Assembly: GCA_035464115.1 (NCBI GenBank)
Contig: DATHSN010000362.1
Location: 1 to 13,668, forward strand
From: DATHSN01 sp035464115
GTDB taxonomy: Bacteria > Actinomycetota > Acidimicrobiia > Acidimicrobiales > SKKL01
Direction of reading: 5' to 3'
DNA length: 13,668 nt
Part shown: piece by piece, positions 1 to 6,033 of the stretch
How the letters are laid out: every line of letters begins with the position of its first letter
Position numbering within the stretch: the stretch's first letter is position 1
The notes under the pieces: generated by a model
What the model was told of the DNA's origin: nothing
Databases searched by the model: none
What the model saw: the letters and a program-made list of their open reading frames with translations, nothing else
Position numbers and translations under genes: made by a program

Positions 1-810
1 GGGCTGCCAGACGATCCAGAGGAACGCGACCACGTAGGGCGTCCAGATCGTCGATGGCAGGATCCGGCGCTGTTGCACCGCCAGGCCGACGAGCGTCGCC
101 GCGATCGCCGTCGCGCTCAGCAGGCTGCCGTAGCGGAACGCCGCCACCGTCCACTCCGGGAGCAGGGTGAACGAGGCGTCGAAGCCGTAGTCGGTGGCGC
201 GGTACCCGCGGCTCCAGACCGTCGCTGCCTCGAACAGCCACAGCGGGTAGAGCCCGTAGCGGAGCACCCGGGCCGGACCCGGTCCGATGCGGAGGCCGCC
301 GAGAGCGGCGCCGACGCGGACGACCCCGTAGGTCTGCTTCACGTAGTGCCACGTGGTGAGGCTGTACACGGTGACGAGGGCGAGCCGGGCCCCAGCCCGG
401 GCCGGTCCGGTCAGCCCGACCGCGGTGGCGGCGACGACGGCCGCGGTGAAGGCCAACAGGGCCACGGGGACCACCACCAGCGCCCACCGGTGCTCGCGCA
501 GCGCGGCGCGCCCCTGCCCGTAGGCGAGGTGGTACGACACGCCGAAGTGGGTGGCGATGATCGCGAGCAGCACCCACAGCGCCGCGCCGCGGAAGGCCGG
601 GATGGTGACGTCGGGGAGTCCCGGCACGCCGGCGAACAGCACCCAGGCGACGATCGCCAACCCGCCCACGAGCCAGCCGTCCAGCGCGGGGGAGACCAGC
701 GACCGCCGATCGACGTCGACCCGTGGCGCGGTGGCGGTGGTGACCGGTGCGCCGGGGGGTGTGGCCGGCTCGGCTGGGCGGGGGGCGACGTCGAGCGCGC
801 CCAGCCTCAC
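1..810 (-). CDS. Polytopic membrane protein of unknown family, C-terminus beyond window edge
   Basis: Reading the minus strand from the GTG at 810 gives 270 codons with no stop before the window edge. After a Pro/Ala-rich, probably cytoplasmic N-terminus (residues 1-40) come about six or seven hydrophobic stretches, near 46-66, 76-95, 109-133, 143-160, 184-200, 225-245 and 256-270. Histidines sit in or beside membrane segments: H88, the cluster SYH at 92-94, and a striking WHYVKQTYG at 154-162. I do not recognise the family. Membrane histidines of this kind occur in metal- or cofactor-binding membrane enzymes, but that is only an analogy. The start is supported by a GAGGG ribosome-binding site seven bases upstream and by the GTGA overlap with the stop of the LPATG gene before it, which implies translational coupling. 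Codon use and composition match the neighbours. Confidence 0.75.
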   Translation of the reverse strand, partial: MRLGALDVAPRPAEPATPPGAPVTTATAPRVDVDRRSLVSPALDGWLVGGLAIVAWVLFAGVPGLPDVTIPAFRGAALWVLLAIIATHFGVSYHLAYGQGRAALREHRWALVVVPVALLAFTAAVVAATAVGLTGPARAGARLALVTVYSLTTWHYVKQTYGVVRVGAALGGLRIGPGPARVLRYGLYPLWLFEAATVWSRGYRATDYGFDASFTLLPEWTVAAFRYGSLLSATAIAATLVGLAVQQRRILPSTIWTPYVVAFLWIVWQP

Positions 811-1274
811 GTCCTGGCCCTCGGCCGACCGACCACCAGCAGGGCCGCACCGCCGAGGACGAACGCGAGTCCGAGCACCGTCACGATGGTGGAGGTCTCG
901 TTCGGGCCGGTGGCGGGGAGCTGGGCGGTGTCGGCCCCCTGGACCGCGGCGGCGGTCGTCGTGGTCGGTGCGACCGTGGTGGTGGGCGCCTCGGTGGTCG
1001 GGGGCGGTGCGACGGTGGTGGTGGGTGCCTCGGTCGTGGTGGTCGGGGGCTCGGTCGTGGTCGTCGGCGCTTCGGTCGTCGTGGTCGGTCCGGAGATGAT
1101 CGGAGGCTCGTCGTCTCCCGTGCCGGGCACCCCGGCGCTGCCGGCGGTGCCGACGCTGCCCATGCTCGACACCGACGCCAGCGGTGTGAACGTCAGCGCG
1201 AGGCCGAAGACGATCATCGCGATCGGCCCCAGCACGCCGATGCCGGCCCACGATCGAACGGTTGTGGTGTCCAC
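807..1274 (-). CDS. Small LPXTG-type cell-wall-anchored protein with Thr/Pro-rich stalk
   Basis: The 155-residue product has an N-terminal hydrophobic segment (about 11-33) that could be a signal peptide or anchor. A Gly/Ser/Ala-rich stretch follows, then a low-complexity stalk of TTTTEAP/TTTVAP repeats (about 63-108). It ends in a full sorting signal: LPATG at 119-123, a hydrophobic helix (about 128-148) and a basic tail, GRPRART. This is the layout of sortase substrates, where the enzyme cleaves between Thr and Gly and links the protein to the envelope. No sortase gene lies in the window. There is no globular domain, so it may act as a stalk or spacer. The start is GTG at 1274 with a GAGGGG ribosome-binding site about five bases upstream. 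The stop overlaps the next gene by four bases, suggesting the two are co-expressed. A plain tandem-helix membrane protein with a chance LPATG is the main alternative. Confidence 0.85.
   Translation of the reverse strand: MDTTTVRSWAGIGVLGPIAMIVFGLALTFTPLASVSSMGSVGTAGSAGVPGTGDDEPPIISGPTTTTEAPTTTTEPPTTTTEAPTTTVAPPPTTEAPTTTVAPTTTTAAAVQGADTAQLPATGPNETSTIVTVLGLAFVLGGAALLVVGRPRART
951..1088 (-). repeat. Degenerate Thr-Glu-Ala-Pro coding repeat
   Basis: On the plus strand this reads as recurring GGTCGTGGTGGTCGG-like units of about 18-24 bases, and on the coding strand as TTTTEAP, TTTTEPP and TTTVAP units in the wall-protein stalk. Such repeats can expand or contract by slippage, so stalk length may vary between strains. 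Confidence 0.6.
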
Positions 1275-1459
1275 GACGCCCCCTCAGCTCTGTGGTCGCT
1301 CGCCGGTCGGCTCGCGGCCGGCAACCTACGGAGGCCCACCAACAACTCGATCACGGCCTGCTCACAGCGACGTCCGGCGCAGGCCACCGGGGTCCTTGGT
1401 CACTGTGCGGCTCGGGCGCGGTTCGAGATGATGGGTCCGAGCGGCGAGGGAGGTGCGCG

Positions 1460-2200
1460 ATGTCGCAGTGGTACGCGGCGGTCGACGGGCGGACGTCGGG
1501 GCCCCACAGCTGGGACGAGCTGGTGGCGCTCGGCGCCACCGGCGGCATCGGGGCCGACGACCTGGTCTGGGAGGCGGGCGACGCATCGTCCCTCCCGGCT
1601 CGGGCCGTGCGCGGCCTGTTGCCGGTCACCGACCTCCCGGCACCGCGGGCCGACGATCTCGTCGCCGAGTCGGTCGCGTGGCACGTGGCCGGGCGCGGCG
1701 ACCCCCAGGCGCCCGCGATGCGGGTGCTCAACAAGATGGGAACCCTCCGCCTCGCCGACGGGCGCCTCAGCTTCACCACCCCGCGCGGCACGGTGCGGTT
1801 CGACGCGCCCGTCTCCGAGCTGCACAGCCCCGCCCCGGCCGAGGGCGGCGCCGCGCTCGAGCTGTGGGAAGGGGCCACCCGGCACCGGATGCTCTTCGCG
1901 GGCTCGTCCGAGCTGGGGATGCCGAGCGCGCCGGCGTTCGGCGGGGTCGTCGGTCTCGCGGAGACCGCCTCGGGCGTGTCCACCGCCCTCGCGCACCACA
2001 AGGGGGCCAAGGCCACGGTGTCGGGGTGGCTCGAGCTGCTCGAGCCGCGGGTCGCCACCGCCGCGCCCGAGGACGTTCGGGTCCGAGGCCCCCGCACCGG
2101 GGTCCTCTACTGGCTGCTGTTCTCGTGGAAGCTGCTGTTCCTGTTGGCGGTGATGGCGGTGGCGTTCGTGGTCGCGATCCTCGTGATGGGCGCGTCCTGA
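1460..2200 (+). CDS. GYF_2-domain, tail-anchored membrane protein
   Basis: The 246-residue product begins with a GYF_2 (DUF4339)-like domain, residues 4-54. The W4-Y5 pair, G14-P15, and a W37 before a stretch ending in the basic segment ARAVRGLLP all fit the family, which is thought to bind partner proteins. The middle (about 85-150) has a run of short beta strands, MGTLRLADGRLSF then TVRFDAPVSELHS, reminiscent of PH- or GRAM-like folds. This is only a visual resemblance. A single hydrophobic helix (about 217-243) ends the protein, so most of it should face the cytoplasm. The ATG at 1460 was chosen over an upstream in-frame start because GGAGG lies six bases before it and the GYF_2 homology starts right there. 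The exact function is unknown; membrane scaffold or adaptor is the best guess. Confidence 0.85.
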   Translation: MSQWYAAVDGRTSGPHSWDELVALGATGGIGADDLVWEAGDASSLPARAVRGLLPVTDLPAPRADDLVAESVAWHVAGRGDPQAPAMRVLNKMGTLRLADGRLSFTTPRGTVRFDAPVSELHSPAPAEGGAALELWEGATRHRMLFAGSSELGMPSAPAFGGVVGLAETASGVSTALAHHKGAKATVSGWLELLEPRVATAAPEDVRVRGPRTGVLYWLLFSWKLLFLLAVMAVAFVVAILVMGAS

Positions 2201-2220
2201 CCCACGGCGCGCCACGTCCC

Positions 2221-2242
2221 CCACGAGGGCGCGACCTCGTGG
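2221..2242. terminator. Perfect 8-bp hairpin between convergent genes
   Basis: CCACGAGG and CCTCGTGG form a perfect 8-bp stem around a GCGCGA loop, 20 bases after the stop of the GYF_2 gene and about 70 bases past the 3' end of the opposing nuclease gene. There is no T-run on either side, which is usual for GC-rich actinobacteria. It could end transcription from both directions. Confidence 0.5.
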
Positions 2243-2311
2243 CCGATCCTCGCCGTCGCGACCAGAGCCCGTCCTCGGCGTCGACGCCAGGGTGACGGCG
2301 GGCCGCCGACG

Positions 2312-3247
2312 TCAGCCCTCGCAGCCGATGCCGTTGCCGTCGCCGTCGAAGCGGTGGGGATCGGCGCCGACGACGGTGAATCGCCGGTGGGCGATGTCGG
2401 CGCAATCGAGGTCGGGGGGTGGCGACGGGATGCACACGTCGGGATACGACGGGTCGCAGCCGCTCCCCGGTCCCCCGGCCGTGGGTGCGGGCGCACGGCC
2501 GACGGGGGCGGGATCGGGGACGGCGACGTCGGGGCAGCCGCGCAGCATGTTGCGCAGGGCGCGGACCTCGTCGGGGTCGGCGGTGAGCCCCCAGCGGATC
2601 TTGGTGGTGGTCCACGCGGTGGCGTAGCCGCACCAGGCGTCGCGGGCGGGGGGCTGCCACGAGCTCGGATCGCGGTCGGACTTGATGCGGTTCATGGCCG
2701 CGGTCACCGCCACGAGCGCACCGGGGGACAGGTCGTTGGCGAACGCCCGTCGGGTCGGCTGGTCCCAGGTGTCGGCCCCCGACCGCCACGCCTCGGCGAG
2801 GGCGACGACGTGGTCGATCTCGAGCTCGGTGGGGTCGGGGGTGGAGTAGCCGTCGTAGGTGCTGAGCCAGAACCCGCCGTCGAGGGCGCATCGGGGCCCG
2901 ATGGTGACGTCGGTCAGCGAGTCGCGGATGAGGACCTCGCGACGGGTGTCGCAGCCGTCGCCGGACCCGTCGAGCCAGTGGGGGAACAGGTCGCGGTCGT
3001 AGCCGTCCGTCGTGCCCTCGGGGGCCACCGTCAGGAGATCGACCAGCGCGTCGACCCCGACCGAGTCGGCCGAAGCCTGCGTCTCGGTGGGCGCGGTGTT
3101 GGTGCCGCCTGCCGCAGTCGCCTCGGTTCCCGGGGGCGCAGAGGTCACGGGCGTGGTCGTGTCCTCGGTCCCGGTGGCGAACGTGAGCGCCACCACCGCC
3201 ATGGTGACGATGGTGAGCGCGGCGATCACCCGCAACGACGTGGACAT
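2312..3247 (-). CDS. Secreted or membrane-tethered HNH nuclease-like protein with Excalibur domain
   Basis: The 311-residue protein has an N-terminal hydrophobic segment (about 5-25) acting as signal peptide or anchor, then a Thr/Ala-rich linker. An HNH (GmrSD C-terminal/DUF1524-like) domain spans about 65-240. It shows the family's opening DRDLFPHW with CDTRREVLIRD, the core EIDHVVALAEAW with D145-H146, and a later MNRIKSDRDPSSW segment containing N186. A Pro-rich linker leads to an Excalibur domain (about 279-311) with the calcium-loop motif DGDGNGIGCE. Proteins with this layout are common in actinobacteria and are presumed extracellular nucleases. Activity here is inferred. The ATG at 3247 was chosen because GGAGG lies just upstream and the signal-like helix follows; an upstream in-frame start would overlap the divergent acetyltransferase gene. 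A GACACT box precedes the ribosome-binding site. Confidence 0.85.
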   Translation of the reverse strand: MSTSLRVIAALTIVTMAVVALTFATGTEDTTTPVTSAPPGTEATAAGGTNTAPTETQASADSVGVDALVDLLTVAPEGTTDGYDRDLFPHWLDGSGDGCDTRREVLIRDSLTDVTIGPRCALDGGFWLSTYDGYSTPDPTELEIDHVVALAEAWRSGADTWDQPTRRAFANDLSPGALVAVTAAMNRIKSDRDPSSWQPPARDAWCGYATAWTTTKIRWGLTADPDEVRALRNMLRGCPDVAVPDPAPVGRAPAPTAGGPGSGCDPSYPDVCIPSPPPDLDCADIAHRRFTVVGADPHRFDGDGNGIGCEG

Positions 3248-3276
3248 CGCCCTCCAGTGTCGTCGCTCCCGCGGGC

Positions 3277-3792
3277 ATGATGGCGCACGTGATCCGCGCG
3301 ACGACACCCGCCGATGGCGAGCAGCTCCGAGCGATCGAGCGGGCGGCCGGCGAACGGTTCCGCGAGGCGGGCCTGCCCGACATCGCCGACGACGAGCCGC
3401 CGTCGACCGAGGTGCTCGCGGCGTACGCCACCGCCGGGCGGAGCTGGGTCGCGGAGGACCCGGAGGGCCGGGTGATCGGCTACGTGATCGTCGCCGTCGT
3501 GGACGGCAACGCCCACATCGAGCAGGTGAGCGTCGATCCGCGCCACCAGGGCCGCGGCGTCGGCCGGGCGCTCGTCGACCAGGTCCGGGTCTGGGCCACC
3601 GACACCGGGAGGCCGGCGGTCACGCTGACGACGTTCCGTGACATCTCCTGGAACGCGCCGCTGTACCGCCACCTCGGGTTCTCCGACCTCGCCGACGACG
3701 AGCTCGGCCCCGAGCTGCGTGCCGTGCGCGACGCCGAAGCCGCCCACGGCCTCGACCCCACCACGCGCGTCTGCATGCGCATGGACCTCTGA
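3277..3792 (+). CDS. GNAT-family N-acetyltransferase
   Basis: The 171-residue, single-domain protein shows GNAT hallmarks. A strand IEQVSVDP is followed by the acetyl-CoA pyrophosphate-binding loop HQGRGVGRAL (residues 90-99, the Q/R-x-x-G-x-G/A signature), and a late NAPLYRHLGF (126-135) matches motif B. It should transfer an acetyl group from acetyl-CoA to an amine; the substrate cannot be read from the sequence. It is cytoplasmic, with no signal peptide. Two adjacent ATGs (3277 and 3280) and a GTG at 3289 are possible starts. None has a convincing ribosome-binding site, so the transcript may be leaderless. Only 29 bases separate it from the divergent nuclease gene, so their promoters must overlap. 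Confidence 0.88.
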   Translation: MMAHVIRATTPADGEQLRAIERAAGERFREAGLPDIADDEPPSTEVLAAYATAGRSWVAEDPEGRVIGYVIVAVVDGNAHIEQVSVDPRHQGRGVGRALVDQVRVWATDTGRPAVTLTTFRDISWNAPLYRHLGFSDLADDELGPELRAVRDAEAAHGLDPTTRVCMRMDL

Positions 3793-3811
3793 CTCGGATC
3801 ACGGCCCGGCA

Positions 3812-3846
3812 CCGTCGACCCCCGCCTCAGGTGGCGGGGTCGACGG
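3812..3846. terminator. Strong bidirectional hairpin at convergent gene ends
   Basis: CCGTCGACCCCCGCC (3812-3826) pairs with GGCGGGGTCGACGG (3833-3846) as 14 pairs with one bulged C, around a six-base loop. The loop includes the TCA that is the stop codon of the minus-strand membrane gene, so one arm is also its last codons. It lies 20 bases after the acetyltransferase stop and could terminate both converging transcripts. Confidence 0.7.
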
Positions 3847-4366
3847 GGACCTCGCCACCGTCGCGGAGGGCGATCGCCATCGTCGGCAGGGCCAGCGCGA
3901 GGGTCTGGATGACCCAGAACGCCGCCATCACGCCGTTCCACGTGAGGTCGACCGTCCACGTGTCGGCGTCGTCGGCGCGCACGACGAACGCCAGGAGCCC
4001 GGCCGACGCCATGATCACGACGAGCCCGGCGAGGTAGCGGTAGGCCTCGACGTACATGGCGTTGCGCAGCGCGAGCTGGCGCTCGTCGAGGAGGTGGTCG
4101 GGCATGTCGGCCACGACCCGCACCGACCGCCGCAGCAGGTACAGCACTCCGAACGTGGCGAGCACGGTCACGATCCCGGCGATGGCCCCGAGGGTGATCC
4201 ACGCCACCGGGGTGGCGACGATCAGGGCGATCTCGGCGGCCACCAGCGCGACCCGGGCGCGCCGGGTGCGCCATCGGGCGAAGCGGGTGTCGGCGAGGAC
4301 CCGGTCGGCCCACTCGGCGACGGCGGCGTCGTTCTTCTCACGGGTGGCCTGCCAACGGGAGGTCAT
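3827..4366 (-). CDS. Four-helix membrane protein paired with XRE regulator
   Basis: The 179-residue product has an amphipathic, charged N-terminus (1-36) and four hydrophobic segments, about 37-57, 58-78, 109-129 and 143-166. A charged loop LLDERQLALRNAMYVEAYR (about 92-110) joins helices 2 and 3. This resembles the DER-type loop of small membrane proteins, DUF2178-like, that are commonly encoded beside short XRE regulators. The family assignment is tentative. Its ATG overlaps the regulator's stop as ATGA and has AGGAG five bases upstream, so the two are clearly one translational unit. The last codons form one arm of the terminator hairpin. A likely role is a membrane partner or sensor for the regulator, but no catalytic motif is visible. 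Confidence 0.8.
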   Translation of the reverse strand: MTSRWQATREKNDAAVAEWADRVLADTRFARWRTRRARVALVAAEIALIVATPVAWITLGAIAGIVTVLATFGVLYLLRRSVRVVADMPDHLLDERQLALRNAMYVEAYRYLAGLVVIMASAGLLAFVVRADDADTWTVDLTWNGVMAAFWVIQTLALALPTMAIALRDGGEVPVDPAT

Positions 4367-4605
4367 GGCATCTCCTTGAAGGTGGGATCGAGGGAGAAGA
4401 TCTGCTCGACCGGGGCGCCGAGCGCGACCGCGATCCGCAGCGCCAGCGCCAGGCTCGGGCTGTACTCGCCCCGCTCGAGGTAGCCGATGGTCTGGTAGTG
4501 GACGTCGACCGCGTCGGCGAGCTCCTGGCGGGTGAGCCCCGCGCTCAGGCGGTGCTGCTCGAGGCGGCTGTACACCGGCTCCTCGGACTTGGGCTTCCGT
4601 CCCAC
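4363..4605 (-). CDS. Short XRE-family transcriptional regulator
   Basis: The 80-residue protein is almost entirely a Cro/C1-type helix-turn-helix domain. YSRLEQHRLSAGLTRQELADAVDVHYQTIGYLERGEYSPSLALALRIA has the canonical Q-x-x-L-A recognition layout, the ERGEYSPS turn and the final LGAPVEQIFSL helix. This matches the small stand-alone repressors that precede a membrane protein gene. I prefer the GTG at 4605 over the ATG at 4632. The bases between are strikingly AT-rich, contain a palindrome and a CATACT box exactly six bases before the GTG, and look like promoter rather than coding sequence. If the ATG is used the protein is 89 residues. Neither start has a ribosome-binding site. Autoregulation of this two-gene operon is likely. 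Confidence 0.87.
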   Translation of the reverse strand: MGRKPKSEEPVYSRLEQHRLSAGLTRQELADAVDVHYQTIGYLERGEYSPSLALALRIAVALGAPVEQIFSLDPTFKEMP

Positions 4606-4611
4606 GGAGGC

Positions 4612-4640
4612 AGTATGAATGCTACATAGCATGAATGCAA
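4612..4640 (-). promoter_or_regulatory. Candidate XRE promoter and operator (AT-rich palindrome)
   Basis: On the plus strand, ATGCTA-CA-TAGCAT is a 14-base palindrome at 4619-4632, flanked by direct copies of ATGAATGC at 4615-4622 and 4631-4638. Reading the minus strand, TTGCAT (4640-4635) and CATACT (4617-4612) are separated by 17 bases, giving a weak -35/-10 pair with the palindrome in the spacer. This is where a repressor would block the polymerase. The AT content stands out sharply from the surroundings. Confidence 0.6.
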
Positions 4641-4682
4641 CATCGACGGCCGACCGGGGTGGGCGGCGTCGTCAGCCCGGGG

Positions 4683-5525
4683 TCACCAGTCGACGTCGGG
4701 GGTGGGTGGGAAGAGCGCGTCGCGCTCCTCGGCCAGACGGGCGCAGTCCCAGTCGTCGGTCACCCGCTCCAGGATGATCGGGCTCTTCGCCGGGTCGGGG
4801 TGCTGCACCCAGCTCGACTCGGCGGCGAAGATCGGGTCGCTCGCGCCGATGATCAGCTGCTCGGAGTCGTCGGTGACCGTGCCGGTGAGCGTGTCGGGAC
4901 CGGTGAGCAACGCCTCCCAGGCGAAGATCTCGCGCCGGGCGATGTAGAGCTCGCCGCTCAGCTCGTCGGTGACCCGGATGCTGACCGTGATCCCCGGGTT
5001 GCCGTCGCCGTCGTCGTCGACGATGCGCGGGTCGTCGGGGTCGGTCGGCAGCGACTCGGTGAACGGGTCGTCGAGCCGGATGCCGACCGGGGTCGGCGTC
5101 GCCGCCCGCCGGACCCGCAGCACGCCGTCGACGAGGTCGACCTCGACCGGGGTGCTCGGTGGGCGGATCGCCTGGGTGGCCGCGTCGGACAGCGACGTCT
5201 CGATCGGCTGGTCGGTGCGCTGCTCGGAGAAGCAGAACCGGGCCGAGTCGATGACCTCGCCGTCGACCACGGTGAAGTCGTTGAACCCGTAGCTGATGAT
5301 GAGGGTCTTGAGCACGCCGTCCTCGTAGGCGACGACGTCGTAGTGCGCCCACCGCCCGACCAGCTCCTCGCCCAGGATCGGCTCGCTGTCGGCGGGCGCC
5401 ACCGTCGTCGAGGCGGAGGTGGTGGAGGTCGACGTGGCCGCGTCGGCGCCGTCGGCGGTCCCACCGCCATCGCCACATCCAACAGCGAGCAACCCCACGG
5501 CCACGACGGCGACGACCCAACGCAT
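4683..5525 (-). CDS. Lipoprotein with Asp/Gly calcium-site-like loop, unknown function
   Basis: The 280-residue product starts MRWVVAVVAVGLLAVGC, a short basic N-terminus, hydrophobic core and lipobox with Cys17 as lipidation site. A Gly/Ala/Ser/Thr linker (18-45) follows. It should therefore be a lipid-anchored extracytoplasmic protein. The mature part looks like a mixed beta-rich domain. A loop DDDGDGNPG (about 170-178) resembles calcium-binding DxDxDG loops. C98 and C261 could pair as a disulfide. I do not recognise a named family, and no enzymatic motif is visible. The ATG at 5525 is favoured by the signal peptide and by a TAGGTT box six bases upstream, which suggests a leaderless transcript. 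Confidence 0.82.
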   Translation of the reverse strand: MRWVVAVVAVGLLAVGCGDGGGTADGADAATSTSTTSASTTVAPADSEPILGEELVGRWAHYDVVAYEDGVLKTLIISYGFNDFTVVDGEVIDSARFCFSEQRTDQPIETSLSDAATQAIRPPSTPVEVDLVDGVLRVRRAATPTPVGIRLDDPFTESLPTDPDDPRIVDDDGDGNPGITVSIRVTDELSGELYIARREIFAWEALLTGPDTLTGTVTDDSEQLIIGASDPIFAAESSWVQHPDPAKSPIILERVTDDWDCARLAEERDALFPPTPDVDW

Positions 5526-5531
5526 CGTGGG

Positions 5532-5537
5532 AACCTA
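5532..5537 (-). promoter_or_regulatory. Candidate leaderless -10 box (TAGGTT) of the lipoprotein gene
   Basis: TAGGTT fits the actinobacterial TANNNT -10 consensus and ends six bases before the ATG at 5525, which would put transcription start at or next to the start codon. No -35 hexamer is recognisable. Confidence 0.45.
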
Positions 5538-5593
5538 TCGGCGCCTCGCTCCGTCCGTGCCGAGCCGGCGTCGGCGTCCCGTCGATCGCGTCG

Positions 5594-5833
5594 CTACGAG
5601 TCGCGGTGAGCAACCGCTCCCGGGCGCCGTCCCTTCCAGTAGTAGAGGATCGGGCCGACGTACGAGATGCCGATGACCATCGCCCAGGTGCGCTTGCGGC
5701 CGTTGATCTGCTCGGCCGGCCGTTCGGCCAGATCCGACCAGGCGCTGACGGCGAGCGAGACCTGCACCGCCACCGCCGCCATGGCGAGGACCTTCCGGAG
5801 TGGGCTCATCTCGTCCCACCGGCGTGAGCGCAC
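5594..5833 (-). CDS. Small PLDc_N-like two-helix membrane protein
   Basis: The 79-residue product has two hydrophobic helices, about 13-32 and 49-66. Its end, RTWAMVIGISYVGPILYYWKGRR, closely resembles the phospholipase D nuclease N-terminal domain (PLDc_N): an aromatic-rich helix with Gly-Pro, then Tyr-Tyr and Gly-Arg. In actinobacteria this domain is often found alone, without the phospholipase, and its role is not established. The GTG at 5833 is the start because AGGAGG lies six bases before it, the best ribosome-binding site in the window; the internal ATG at 5809 would be weaker. The lipoprotein gene follows on the same strand after 68 bases but appears to have its own promoter. Confidence 0.75.
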   Translation of the reverse strand: MRSRRWDEMSPLRKVLAMAAVAVQVSLAVSAWSDLAERPAEQINGRKRTWAMVIGISYVGPILYYWKGRRPGAVAHRDS

Positions 5834-6020
5834 GTTCGACCTCCTGCTCCAGGCGCGCCGTCACCCGATGCGGCGCGTGACCGTGTCGCCATGGTCCCGA
5901 ACCGGCCGCGGTGCCGCCAGGGGCGCAGGTCCCGATCCCGCCGGATCGCCGCCCGTCGACGGCGCGCCACCAGTCACGGTCGGGCCACGCCTGGATCCAC
6001 CCGGCCGACGCCCGACGTGC

Positions 6021-6026
6021 GACACT
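6021..6026 (+). promoter_or_regulatory. Candidate leaderless -10 box (GACACT) of the nitroreductase gene
   Basis: GACACT ends seven bases before the ATG at 6034, and there is no ribosome-binding site in between. It departs from TANNNT at the first base. The rest of the divergent gap (5834-6020) holds nothing else I can support. Confidence 0.3.
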
Positions 6027-6033
6027 CCCCGCC

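Noticed and set aside
1..810. Assigning the membrane protein to the Brp/Blh carotenoid dioxygenase family because of its membrane histidines
   Set aside because: The spacing and surrounding residues do not match what I know of that family, and the C-terminus is missing.
951..1088. Repeats considered as a CRISPR array
   Set aside because: The units are degenerate, lack unique spacers and encode the Thr/Pro stalk in frame.
1275..1459. A search for promoters or a small RNA in the 185-base divergent gap
   Set aside because: Only the two ribosome-binding sites are clear; no -10/-35 pair or stable structure stood out enough to annotate.
73..2153. Long plus-strand frames across the left edge
   Set aside because: They are shadows of the LPATG protein and its membrane partner on the minus strand, where signal, sorting motif and helices make sense.
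2277..2288. The 12-base palindrome GGCGTCGACGCC between the GYF_2 and nuclease genes
   Set aside because: It has no loop and no promoter context on either side, and short GC palindromes are expected by chance at this composition.
1773..3431. A 552-codon open frame on the minus strand
   Set aside because: It crosses the GYF_2, nuclease and acetyltransferase genes in another frame and is Arg/Pro/His-rich without domains.
2312..3792. Reading the HNH nuclease and neighbours as a phage-defence island
   Set aside because: The nuclease has an export signal and an Excalibur tail, and no restriction, helicase or toxin-antitoxin partner is nearby.
4635..5609. A 324-codon plus-strand frame
   Set aside because: It is antisense to the lipoprotein gene, which has a proper lipobox and start; the plus-strand product is Asp/Arg/Gly/Val-rich with no domain.
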